From the NCBI RefSeq assembly GCF_022760755.1, contig NZ_JAIVFP010000002.1, positions 91,841-155,840 on the forward strand: 64,000 nt of DNA. Reading direction: 5' to 3'. The DNA is from Candidatus Rhodoblastus alkanivorans (GTDB lineage: Bacteria; Pseudomonadota; Alphaproteobacteria; Rhizobiales; Beijerinckiaceae). The translations under genes and the position numbers were made by a program. Of this stretch, positions 1-9,570 are shown one piece after another (positions within the stretch are counted from its first letter, which is position 1; every line of letters starts with the position of its first letter). The notes under the pieces were generated by a model. The model worked only from the letters and a program-made list of their open reading frames with translations, had not been told where the DNA came from and made no database searches.

Positions 1-183
1 ACCCAGCGGGATCTTCTCCCGATATCGCTCAAACTGTCTGAGGCAGAGCGCCGCAGAGCGCGTAAAATTGATGAGGCGAACGACATCGTGGAACTCATCG
101 TCGCCAGCGGTCAAATGTCCACAACCGGAGTTCGAATATCTGACCGCGCCAATCACGAGTGGGACAGAGATTACAAAAAATAA
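1..183 (+). CDS. C-terminal part of an unrecognised protein, cut by the window edge
   Basis: Frame 1 is open from the first base to a TAA at 181-183 and encodes about 60 residues with no start inside the window. The peptide is charged and helical (it contains KLSEAERRRARKIDEAND) and ends RDYKK, as expected for a real C-terminus. I do not recognise a family. The overlapping +2-frame reading starting at 68 is less protein-like. Confidence is moderate because only the tail is visible. Confidence 0.4.
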   Translation, partial: TQRDLLPISLKLSEAERRRARKIDEANDIVELIVASGQMSTTGVRISDRANHEWDRDYKK

Positions 184-633
184 TTGCCGGCGGGGTCGTT
201 CCACGGATGCGTCAGAGTCGCTTTCGCATGCTCAGACTACCTCAATATAGTTCAGGACCCGAAAATGTCGTCGAGCGCCGTTGCGGGAGGCAGCGCTCGA
301 CAACTTGCGTCACATAGCCAAAAGCTCCTTTCGTCGCAATTATCCGGCGACGTCAATCACCCCGGCATAGTGAGTTGGGTTTTCGGCTTGTTCTTCTGTG
401 AACTTTTTTCAAATAGACTAGTCATTTGTGGACTTATCTAGAAGTGAACACCACCGAGCGCGAGCGCAAGGCATCCCAAGACCAAATCCTAAGGTAAAGT
501 AGAGGAAAATACTTCCCACGTCAATCCGAATGCGCGACCCCTTCCGTACAAATGAAACGCCTAGGAGATCACGCGGCCCTCAAGTCAAACTAACCCAAGA
601 CTGGGCATCTCCCGTTTTCGCGAGCCGGTCAGG
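184..633. other. No gene recognised
   Basis: The only open frames here are short and of atypical composition. The stretch is more AT-rich than its surroundings. I see no RNA gene or clear IS fragment. Confidence 0.4.
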
Positions 634-1066
634 CTACACGACTTCCCGGGTTGCCGCGGCCACTTCGGGCTCGAAATCGCTTGGCTGTGGAAGCGTCTTG
701 AGGACCATCACGGACACATTGCACAGGCTTTTGCACAGGCTGACCGCCAATGAAAGAGTTAGTTCGCACTGATTCAAGGGGTCGGCGATGCCTGCTTCCC
801 ACAAGTCCACGGCGTCGCGTCTGGTACGCGCGTCCCAGTCGAACCAAACGTCCTCCCTCGGCTGCCAAGCCAAACTCATCTCTCCCACATTGGCCAGTAT
901 AGCGCTCCGTGGGGCTCTCAAGGCCGATGCCACCGCCTGGAGGCCAGCCCTGCGCGCCAGACACTCCTCTTCGGCCAATCCCGCCTCAATTTCTCGCGCC
1001 GCCCGAATGTAGGCGGAACCGCCGCCAGCGACAACACCGGATGCCAGAGCAGCTCGAGTAGGCGCG
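634..1066 (-). pseudogene. C-terminal remnant of a divergent GroEL-like chaperonin
   Basis: The minus frame reads TRAALASGVVAGGGSAYIR and later DLWEAGIADPLNQCELTLS. These match the cpn60 pattern [20 protein letters not shown] and [15 protein letters not shown] of the second equatorial domain. About 143 residues remain, ending in a TAG at 634-636. The N-terminal three quarters are missing: at about 1066 the frame joins an IS21 istA remnant. It is clearly more divergent than the housekeeping groEL at 3.9-5.5 kb and differs from the chaperonin at 14.9-16.6 kb. It could be debris of a second monooxygenase-linked chaperonin. The fold assignment is from visible motifs; the link to a monooxygenase is inference. 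Confidence 0.65.
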
Positions 1067-1534
1067 CACGAAGAACATGCTGCTGTGGCAGAAGCGGACA
1101 TGGGCGACTTTGACTGTCGTGGTGACGCCGTCGAGCAGGACGATCTCGTGGCTCTGGAGGCGACCATGCCAATCGTAGCTGACCGACCCGAAGCGCCAGG
1201 CGCGCCGCCAGGTCTTGGCGTAGCGGCGCACCGCGTCGTAGCCGCCCTCGTAGCCAAGATCGCGCAGCGTCTCGAAAATCCGGATCAGCGTGAGCCGCTC
1301 TCGCGCCGGCTTCTCGCCGTTCGACGTGAGCAATCGTTCCAGATCCTTTGCCCAACGCCCAAGTTTGGGCCGCGGCTGAACCTCGCGCTGATAATCGAAG
1401 GCGGTCACGCCCGAACGAAGAACCTTGCGAACCGTATTCCGCGAAAGCCTCAGCTCGCGCGAAATCTCCTTGATCGACTTGCCTTTGACAAAATGCTCAC
1501 GCCGAATCCGGCCAATTGTCTCCACAATCAACAT
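1067..1534 (-). pseudogene. IS21 family IstA transposase, N-terminal remnant
   Basis: The reading starts MLIVETIGRIRREHF and has the helix-turn-helix SIKEISRELRLSRNTVRKVLR usual at the IstA N-terminus. It then jumps to VKVAHVRFCHSSMFFVRAY, which belongs to the DDE domain. The linker between them is shorter than normal, so an internal deletion is likely. The frame then runs into the GroEL-like remnant. No istB follows, so the element cannot move by itself. Confidence 0.7.
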
Positions 1535-1666
1535 CCCCGCCCGCCCGCTTGCCAATGCAAAACGGGCAGCTCTTCAGGCCAACCTGTCGGGGGGCAATTT
1601 TGGAAGCCGATCCCCCGTTCATGGGGTTAAATTTGGGCTCTGACGCAATTTTGATGGCAATCTCTC

Positions 1667-1770
1667 CTATTGAAAGCCGATGACGCGCGCCCGGAGCAGG
1701 TCGATTTTTCGCCTGCCGTACATTTGACGCTTCACGAGCTTTAGTTTGGTAATCTGACCCTCGGTCTAAA
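1667..1770 (-). pseudogene. ISL3 family transposase, extreme C-terminus
   Basis: The minus strand reads EGQITKLKLVKRQMYGR followed by a KIDLLRAR-type tail and a stop at 1667-1669. This is the conserved C-terminus of ISL3 transposases. The rest of the gene is absent; before it the sequence degrades into an unreadable frame near 1775. Confidence 0.65.
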
Positions 1771-1962
1771 CCCGGGGCGGTTCATCAGAGCCCCGTGGGA
1801 GAATCGGCTGCGTCCGCCGCTGGGAACTTGGCTACGCCGCGACTGCGTAATTCCATGAAGCGGTTTTGCCCGGTTCGCCACCGCCGCCAGAGACGCGTCG
1901 AGGACCGTGAGCACCTCCGGGGTTTGGCAGAAGCCAAAGTAGCCGCTCCCCGCCCATGGCGG
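1771..1962. other. Unassigned sequence between IS remnants
   Basis: GC-rich sequence with only short frames, lying between the ISL3 and IS3 remnants. Nothing else recognised. Confidence 0.3.
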
Positions 1963-2069
1963 GCAACCGCCTGCCGTGGTTTATTGGAACAGGATTGAAC
2001 CCGACCAGCAGGCCCAGACAGTAGCTTAAATCACCACGGAATTTGTCCAACCAACGGGGAGTAGCTCAG
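1963..2069 (+). mobile_element. IS3 family remnant: OrfB C-terminus plus element end
   Basis: Codons from 1964 read QPPAVVYWNRIEPDQQAQTVA and stop at 2027-2029, the usual C-terminus of IS3-type OrfB. About 40 bp of element end follow, finishing GGGGAGTAGCTCAG. A closely similar stretch lies in inverted orientation at 23186-23290, so two IS3 ends face each other across about 21 kb. Confidence 0.65.
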
Positions 2070-2094
2070 ACTCAACAAGTTTTTAGATCGGCTC

Positions 2095-3060
2095 TTAAAC
2101 CTGAATCGAACGCAATTGACGTGCGCTGCGATCGAGTTTGCGTCTGAGCAGCAAGCGAAGTGTAGCCGCGTTGGAATAACCTACCTGTTGGGCAATCTGC
2201 TCGACGCTGGCGCTCGTGGTATGCAAAAGATGGGCTGCACATTCCACTCGTAGATCCTGGAAATATGACAGCGGAGATTTGCCGAGCGCGCCGCGCAGCC
2301 GACGCGCCAAAGTGCGTTCGCTTGCTCCGGCTGCAAACGCCGCGTCCTTCAAGGAAAAACCGTCAGCCAGATGGTTGCGAGCCCAGCGCTCAAAGCGATC
2401 GAGAACAGGATCGCAATGCCCGAGATGATTGGGAACAACGTAAGGCGCCTGGGAGCGTCGCGGATCGGCAACAAAATACTTCGCAGTTAGGGCTGCTAGC
2501 TCCGGATCGGAACGCCGTACGAGATGTAAAGCTAGATCGACGTGGGCCAGGGCAGCGCCCGCAGTGACGATTCGGCCCGACTCCACGAGCATGCGCGATT
2601 CGTCGAGGCTGACCAAAGAGTAACGGGTTCGAAACAGAGCCGCTAGCCACCAGCTGGTCGTCGCAGACAAACCGTTAAGGAGCCGGGCTTCGGCTAGAAT
2701 GAAAGTTGCTGTACAGGCTGCTGCGATCAACGCTCCTTGCCCGTTCCAGTGGCGCAGTAGCCGGCCGGCCTCGGCGACATCCCGTCGTTGAAGGGCGATT
2801 AGCAGCGTTTCCGGTTTTTTGGCGCCAAGGGCGGGAACGATTACCATGTCCGGGCGCGGCAAGCCCGTCCCAGTTACAACGGGCACAATCAAGCCCTGAG
2901 CTGTCGTCACTTGTTTGCGCACGCCCAGGAGCGTCACCGAAAATCGAGGCGTCGCAAGGCCCGCGGACTCGGCCAGTTCGTTCGCGACGGCGAAGACGTC
3001 AAGCAGAGCGCCTAGGCCGGTATCAAACGCCCCGTCCAGTGTCAGGAGATAAATGATCAT
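2095..3060 (-). CDS. GlxA-type transcriptional regulator (DJ-1/PfpI domain plus AraC HTH)
   Basis: This 321-residue protein has an N-terminal DJ-1/PfpI-like domain (residues about 1-170, with ALIAAACTATFILAEA at the nucleophile-elbow position) and a C-terminal AraC/XylS double helix-turn-helix (about 215-310, with FSLKDAAFAAGASERTLARR and VEQIAQQVGYSNAATL). That architecture is typical of GlxA-family regulators, which sense small metabolites and usually activate transcription. It is divergent from the small monooxygenase-fold gene at 3160, which is its most likely target; the 99-bp gap contains a short AACTT-gcc-AAGTT palindrome near 3087-3099. The effector is unknown. Confidence 0.85.
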   Translation of the reverse strand: MIIYLLTLDGAFDTGLGALLDVFAVANELAESAGLATPRFSVTLLGVRKQVTTAQGLIVPVVTGTGLPRPDMVIVPALGAKKPETLLIALQRRDVAEAGRLLRHWNGQGALIAAACTATFILAEARLLNGLSATTSWWLAALFRTRYSLVSLDESRMLVESGRIVTAGAALAHVDLALHLVRRSDPELAALTAKYFVADPRRSQAPYVVPNHLGHCDPVLDRFERWARNHLADGFSLKDAAFAAGASERTLARRLRGALGKSPLSYFQDLRVECAAHLLHTTSASVEQIAQQVGYSNAATLRLLLRRKLDRSARQLRSIQV

Positions 3061-3159
3061 GGCGAGAATGGTACCATTATTGGCGAACTTGCCAAGTTAC
3101 AAAACCAGCAGTATCGCCTATGCTTTCGCCGTTGCCACCATGAAAAAGTGAGGTCGTAA

Positions 3160-3462
3160 ATGGTCAAATTAGCGTTGTTTGCGCGTCTGGAAGCCAAGCC
3201 GGGCCAAGAGGCCGCATTGCAGACATTTCTCGAAAGCGGCTTGGCCCTTGCCAACGCCGAATCGCTGACGCCGGTTTGGTTTGCTTTGCGCTTTGGCGCG
3301 TCCACATTCGGGATCTTTGACGCGTTCGCCGACGAAATCGGACGCGAAGCTCATCTCAATGGAAGCATCGCCGCAGCACTAATGGCGCGCGCCGACGAGC
3401 TGCTGGCCGAGCCGCCACGCATTGAGAAAGTTGATGTGCTTGCGGCTAAACTCCCTGGTTAG
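3160..3462 (+). CDS. Antibiotic-biosynthesis-monooxygenase (ABM) fold protein
   Basis: A 100-residue protein beginning MVKLALFARLEAKPGQEAAL, the pattern of the dimeric alpha/beta ABM domain (quinol-oxidase-like or heme-degrading small proteins). The conserved segment TPVWFALRFGASTFGIFDAF matches the central strands. A GTGAGG ribosome-binding site lies just upstream of ATG 3160. Members of this family act on small aromatic or quinone compounds, but many have unknown roles. It is divergent from the GlxA-type regulator and followed by a perfect hairpin, so it is probably transcribed alone. Substrate cannot be deduced. Confidence 0.75.
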   Translation: MVKLALFARLEAKPGQEAALQTFLESGLALANAESLTPVWFALRFGASTFGIFDAFADEIGREAHLNGSIAAALMARADELLAEPPRIEKVDVLAAKLPG

Positions 3463-3498
3463 CTGAAAGACCGCAGACCAGGTTGCGGCGCAGTATTG

Positions 3499-3525
3499 AT
3501 GGCGCTCTGAGTCTCAGAGCGCCAT
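3499..3525 (+). terminator. Hairpin downstream of the ABM gene
   Basis: A perfect inverted repeat with 13-bp arms (ATGGCGCTCTGAG and its complement) around a 1-base centre, 36 bp after the stop codon. It lacks a strong T run (ttctat follows), so it may be a weak terminator or an mRNA-stabilising end. Confidence 0.55.
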
Positions 3526-3901
3526 TCTATCGTGGCTCGTAACAAATCCATTGTCGACCGCCAGTTCATCGGCCTTTTAATCAATTTGAGTTTGTTTATC
3601 TGGGCTCCGATCTGGCGTTTCGACCATGGTGATGTGAGCGCAGCTCGGACGACGGCCTTGACTAATACAACACTGCCGATGAAGGACGCCCGATGATGGC
3701 GAGTGAGCCTTGATGCTTTGCTTTTCTCGCATACAAACCAGCTATCGTCGGCAAACTCGAGGCGACGGGCTTGGCGAAAAAGACGGATCTAAAATGCAGC
3801 GGCTACTAAGCCGCCGCACTTTAACGATTGAACGCGGCGCGAAAACGACCTTGCGTCGCATGGCAGGCGCTTCTCGCTCCCGCCATAACTTTTTACGCCA
3901 A
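3526..3901. other. Intergenic, no gene recognised
   Basis: Convergent intergenic region between the ABM gene and groEL. Only short frames of unlikely composition are present. Confidence 0.4.
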
Positions 3902-5542
<1,641 letters not shown>

Positions 5543-5582
5543 TTAGCTCCTGAGATGGGTAAAAAGGGGTTTTGGGAAGAAG

Positions 5583-5870
5583 TCAGCCGACGACGCCGAG
5601 AATGTCGGATTCCTTCATGATCAGGAGGTCCTGACCGTCGATCTTGACTTCGGTGCCGGACCATTTGCCGAACAGCACACGGTCGCCCGCCTTGACGTCG
5701 AGCGGCACGAGCTTGCCGGCTTCGTCGCGCGCGCCGGGGCCGACGGCGACGATTTCGCCTTCTTGGGGCTTTTCCTTGGCGGTGTCGGGAATGATGATGC
5801 CGCCCTTGGTCTTCTCTTCGCCTTCGAGGCGCTTGACGACGACGCGGTCATGCAGGGGACGGAAAGTCAT
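5583..5870 (-). CDS. groES: Co-chaperonin GroES (Hsp10)
   Basis: A 95-residue protein starting [20 protein letters not shown], with the mobile loop [17 protein letters not shown] and the C-terminal [15 protein letters not shown]. The start at 5870 is chosen because it gives the canonical GroES N-terminus; the frame extends upstream to 5936 but that extension has no family resemblance. It caps the GroEL ring during folding. It is first gene of a groES-groEL operon. Confidence 0.96.
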   Translation of the reverse strand: MTFRPLHDRVVVKRLEGEEKTKGGIIIPDTAKEKPQEGEIVAVGPGARDEAGKLVPLDVKAGDRVLFGKWSGTEVKIDGQDLLIMKESDILGVVG

Positions 5871-5936
5871 GATTTTATTTCCTGTCGATTGACGCCAAAC
5901 CCGACCTTCGAGCAGGGCTGTGAATTCGCGCGCCAA

Positions 5937-5963
5937 TTAGCACTCATCGAGCTAGAGTGCCAA
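5937..5963 (-). promoter_or_regulatory. CIRCE operator of groESL (HrcA site)
   Basis: TTAGCACTC, nine bases, then GAGTGCCAA: the CIRCE inverted repeat with one mismatch from TTAGCACTC-N9-GAGTGCTAA. It lies 67 bp upstream of the groES start, as expected for HrcA repression released on heat shock. Confidence 0.93.
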
Positions 5964-6316
5964 TAGGCCGATGCGGAGATAGGGTCAGTGCAAGTGCTTT
6001 GTCAATCCGTCCTCTGTCGTTCGACAGAATCGTCATCGGATTTTCGCGCCCTACCCTTCTCATCAGCAGTCCGGGCGGCTATCTTCAAGCGCTGTCGCGG
6101 CATCGACGCTCACGGAAGCGTTTCATCAAGAAAATTGGCAGATGCGGCATAACACTTGCCCCGTCACCGCCGATGCCGTCCGATCCGGACCCGTCATGCC
6201 GCCTAGACCCTGTGTTCGCCGTGTAAAGCGATGGCGGCCCGCCCCACTGCATGTCCCTGATCGAGGATTGCGCCGGGCTGGCCGGCTCCGAGCCTCAGAC
6301 ATGGGGGACGGGCCTA

Positions 6317-6631
6317 ATGAGTAATATCGTTTTCGTGGGACCGGATGTCCATAAGGCGACTATCGCTGTCGCCGTCGCAGACGGCGCTTGCGGCGGCGAG
6401 GTTCGCGAACTCGGCTACTTTCTCAACCGTCCCGATCACATCGCCAAATTGGTTGAACGGCTTGCGAAGGGCGGTCGTTCCTCGTCGTTCTGCTACGAGG
6501 CCGGACCTTGCGGATATGGCCTTTATCGTCAGCTGACCGGCCTTGGCCAGGAATGCATGGTGGCGGCGCCGTCCCTCATTCCCTTGAAGACGGGAGAGTC
6601 AAACCATCGCAGAAGCGGAAAAGGCGCGTAA
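6317..6631 (+). pseudogene. IS110 family transposase, N-terminal remnant
   Basis: Starts MSNIVFVGPDVHKATIAVAV, the RuvC-like DEDD-domain start of IS110 transposases, and keeps the segment FCYEAGPCGYGLYRQL and SLIPLKTGES. Around 6595 the expected VKTDRRDA motif is lost by frameshift, and the frame ends at 6631. The remaining two thirds of the transposase are missing. Confidence 0.75.
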
Positions 6632-6844
6632 AAATTCTGCGACCTGAGGAGACAAAGCGCTGATGGCGACCGAAAAGGCTGCGTTTCGCATCTGCAATTT
6701 TGTTTTCCCAGGCCACTATTCAGATTTTGTTAACCTGACCCGATTGCCCTAGCCACGGCGGCGCATCCGCTTGCCGTCGGGCAGCATGTGCGTAATACTA
6801 TTCAAAACTTGGGTTCGGTCTCGATTCAAGTTGCAGAGTAAGCC

Positions 6845-7029
6845 ATGCCCATCCTTGATATCACGCCGATCGAAGGCAGCTCCGACGAAGCCGAGGCGCG
6901 GCCGTTGCAGAAAGTGGCGGACGCCGTTCACGAAGCGATCGAGGCGCGGAAGGAAACCATCGCATCTTCATTCGGGAAGTGCCGCCCCACCATTTTTCCG
7001 TCGGCGGGGTAGCGAAAGCGGAGAACTAG
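6845..7029 (+). pseudogene. Tautomerase-like protein, frameshifted
   Basis: The frame starting at ATG 6845 reads MPILDITPIEGSSDEAEAR, with the N-terminal Pro-2 of the 4-oxalocrotonate tautomerase superfamily. After about residue 39 the homologous sequence continues in another frame: IFIREVPPHHFSVGG, then AKAEN and a stop at 7027-7029. Joining the two gives about 60 residues, the normal size of a small tautomerase. The shift lies near 6960-6965. It could be a natural inactivation or a sequencing error. It lies just before the GFA-fold gene. Confidence 0.6.
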
Positions 7030-7085
7030 CGGCGTCTGCCCGGGGGCGCTGTCTTTATCCTTATGGCCGGATTGGGGAGGAACGC

Positions 7086-7493
7086 ATGACCATACGCTCT
7101 GGAAGCTGCCTGTGCGGCAAATCGCATTTCGCGCTCGACGACGAACAGCCGACCGTCGCCATCTGCCATTGCACCCATTGCCAGAAATCGACCTCCTCGG
7201 CCTATTCGGTCAATGCGATTTCGCCGCGCGCAAAACTCACCGTTTCCGGCCCGCTGAAAAAATTCGCCGACAAGGGCGACAGCGGAGGCGCGGTCGATCG
7301 CTGGTTCTGCGCGGATTGCGGATCGCAGGTATGGACCGAGGCCGAGGCCATGCCCGGCGCCGCCATTGTCAAGGCGGGTTGTTTTGACGACACCAGCTGG
7401 CTGAAACCGACTCTGGAGATCTACTGCGACTCTCGGCAGAAATGGACGCCGCTTGTCGAGGGCGCCGCCAGTTTCGCCAAAATGCCGGGTTGA
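7086..7493 (+). CDS. GFA/CENP-V-fold zinc protein
   Basis: A 135-residue protein with the zinc-binding pattern of the GFA (glutathione-dependent formaldehyde-activating) fold: GSCLCGKSHF near the start, CHCTHCQKSTSSAYSVNA, and WFCADCGSQVW. All cysteines of the Cx2C / CxCxxC / CxxC set are present. Start 7086 is chosen for the family N-terminus MTIRSGSCLCGK and the GGGGAGG ribosome-binding site just upstream. The fold was named for formaldehyde-glutathione condensation, which would fit a methylotroph. Most family members have no proven function, so that role is not assigned. Confidence 0.85.
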   Translation: MTIRSGSCLCGKSHFALDDEQPTVAICHCTHCQKSTSSAYSVNAISPRAKLTVSGPLKKFADKGDSGGAVDRWFCADCGSQVWTEAEAMPGAAIVKAGCFDDTSWLKPTLEIYCDSRQKWTPLVEGAASFAKMPG

Positions 7494-7639
7494 GTCGGAG
7501 CCAACGATTCAGGCGATGAATTGGCCACGCCGCCATTTTCGCAAAAAACGCGGCGACCCCTGCCGAGCGGGTCGGGCCGGGGACTGAGTTCTTTTGGCCA
7601 CCCCCATTTAAAGTCCCCCATAGGGGATCCGTAAATCCC
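7494..7639. other. Intergenic sequence before the IS200/IS605 element
   Basis: No gene seen; short GC-rich inverted segments only. Confidence 0.35.
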
Positions 7640-8147
7640 TCGCCTTTAGGCGACCGGGATGCGATCCTATCTGGATGCAGGACTACAAGCGCGGCAGTCA
7701 CACCGATATGGGACTGCAAGTACCGCATCGTCTGGGTCACGAAATATCGGTACCCAATATTGGTTGGGGACGTAGGCGAGCGAACGCGTGAATTATTGCG
7801 AGAAATCGCTCGGGCAAATGAGATGACGATCTATGCCGGAGCGATCAATCGAGACCATGTGCATATGCTGATCTCAATTCCTCCGCAGCGTTCGGTTTCT
7901 CGGGCGGTGCAGTCGTTGAAGGGGAAAAGCTCGCACAAACTTCTGTCGGAATATCAAGCGCTTCGCAAACGCTATTGGGGCCAGCACTTGTGGGCAACTT
8001 GACAGACGAAGTCTGGAAACAGTATATTGAGGACAAGAAACCGGAGCAGCCGGATGATAGCTTCAAGGTTGTGTAGTCTTATCGGCCCAAGGGGCCGATC
8101 GATCCGCCTTTTAGCCGTAACCTGAAGCCACCGCCTTTAGGCGGTGG
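7640..8147 (+). mobile_element. IS200/IS605 family element with hairpin ends (inactive)
   Basis: The left hairpin TCGCC-ttta-GGCGA (7640-7653) and right hairpin CCACCGCC-ttta-GGCGGTGG (8128-8147) share the same TTTA loop, the typical subterminal structures recognised by the Y1 transposase. A damaged tnpA lies between them. No tnpB was seen. Confidence 0.75.
7675..8076 (+). pseudogene. tnpA: IS200-type Y1 transposase TnpA, broken
   Basis: The pieces read YKRGSHTD, then DCKYRIVWVTKYRYPILVG in a second frame, then the HUH-type INRDHVHMLISIPP and LKGKSSHKLLSEY. The reading stops at 8002 after RKRYWGQHLWAT. The C-terminus continues in a third frame as GNLTDEVWKQYIEDKK and stops at 8074-8076. The second break matches loss of about nine codons normally found between HLWA and GN(V/L)TDEV. 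Two disruptions make it non-functional. Confidence 0.75.
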
Positions 8148-8411
8148 AGCGTTTACAATGGAGTCTGGCCAGCGCAGCTACGGTGATGATCGGTTCCACC
8201 CAAAGAGTTATCGGTCTCGGCAAAATACTCTTCTTTCCCGACCAGAAAAACTGTTCGCTCACCTGACTTCTTGGCGCTTGGTAGAGGCCACGCCCCTTAC
8301 GTTCGATTAGACCCCCGTCGAGGGCTAGATGTGAGCTTGCAATAGGTTGTCCATCCGGACTGGACCGAGGAAAGTGGAGTTGCGAAGCTTCTCCTTTTCC
8401 CGGAGGCCCGG

Positions 8412-8519
8412 ATGAACATCCATAAGAATGCCCGTTTGACGCCGCACGGTCGAGCGGAATTGGCGCGCCGCGTCGTCGAAGGCGGCCACTCGATCGGCGA
8501 AGTCGCGGACGCAACCGGC
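8412..8519 (+). pseudogene. IS481 family transposase, N-terminal remnant
   Basis: Starts MNIHKNARLTPHGRAELARR and GHSIGEVADATG, the N-terminal HTH of IS481 transposases. It is cut after about 36 codons by an IS66 remnant running the other way. Confidence 0.6.
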
Positions 8520-9330
8520 ACCGTGGTGTCATCGGCATGAATGTGATCGCCCCGCAGGACATGAGCTTTCAGCGAGGCCAGGACCGGATCAAGCGTCACG
8601 ACGCAGCCGCCGACCCAATCGGCCAGGGTCAACGTGTCGATCTCAACCCCTCGCGGGCGTAAGTGGCGCGCTGGCGATTGAGCGGCTGATGCAACAGGAA
8701 CTTCCCCACCAGGATCATCGCCAGCAGGCGCGGGCCGGCAAATCCGCGCGCGATCGGATGCGAGGGCGCCGGCGTTCGGTAATCGCCTCGCAATCGCGGC
8801 ATGTGAACTTTTCGCGCACATGCTCGATAATCTTCCATTGCCGGGGCTCGCTTTCGAGCGTCCTGGTCACAACCTCGCCGAGCTTGTGCCGTCGCGCGCC
8901 TCCGCATTTGCCGCAGGCGCAAGGCGCCGGCTCGACAACCCGCTCGACCGGCATATTTTCCGGAAGCTTGCGCGGCCCACGCGGCGCCCGCTTGTGCTTT
9001 TCCTTGGCGGCTTTCGTCGCGGCGATCTCGGCTTTGGCTTCTCCGGCGCCCAGCGTCTCTTCCAGATCCTCGATCGCCGGTTCGAGCTGTTCGATCAGCT
9101 GTTTGCCGCGCTCGGAGGATTGTCCGAACTTTTCACGCCGGGCCTTGGCCGACAAGAACTTCAGGCGCTCGATCTCCAGCCGGATGACCATGGCTTCGCT
9201 CTGCGCCGCTATCCTTTCCGCCTGTTCCTGCGCCAAAAGTTCGCCCTGCGCGAGGATCATCGCGTGGGCGCTGGCGAGGTCGGAAGGGAGAGGATCGGAG
9301 GGGTTTTCCCCGCTCCGATTGAACCATATT
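8520..9330 (-). pseudogene. tnpC: IS66 TnpC transposase remnant, frameshifted
   Basis: It parallels the intact TnpC at 12528-14132 over its first half: SDLASAHAMIL, ARREKFGQSSERGKQLIEQL, the zinc-finger CACGKCGGARRHKLGEV and KFTCRDCEAIT. A frameshift follows near 8775; homology resumes as RGFAGPRLLAMILVGKFLLH and ends at HIHADDTTV. The C-terminal DDE half is missing. The start position of the intact copy (GTG) is GGG here. Confidence 0.75.
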
Positions 9331-9364
9331 TTCCGTTGAAAATCGGCCAAAAAAACAGCCTGAG

Positions 9365-9556
9365 TCAATCAGCCGCACGCCACCCTGCCGTCTCCGGACG
9401 CCATGTTTTCTGAGGCATTCGCCAGTCGATTCCGGAAAGCAAATAGGATAATTGCGCCGTCGAAATTGTTACCACGCCGTCGGCCATCGAGGGCCACAGA
9501 AAACGGCCGCGTTCAAACCTTTTCGTGAACAGACACGCGCCCTTATAGCGCGACAA
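9365..9556 (-). pseudogene. tnpB: IS66 TnpB remnant
   Basis: The minus frame reads GACLFTKRFERGRFLWPS and SGIDWRMPQKTWRPETAG, the C-terminal half of TnpB, close to the intact copy at 12111-12458. The N-terminal half was replaced at about 9556 by unrelated sequence next to the 1.9 kb IS. Confidence 0.7.
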
Positions 9557-9570
9557 TCTGGGTGAGAGGC

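Noticed and set aside
7640..8147. IS200/IS605 hairpins as omega-RNA or TnpB guide
   Set aside because: No tnpB gene is present; the hairpins are fully explained as transposon ends.
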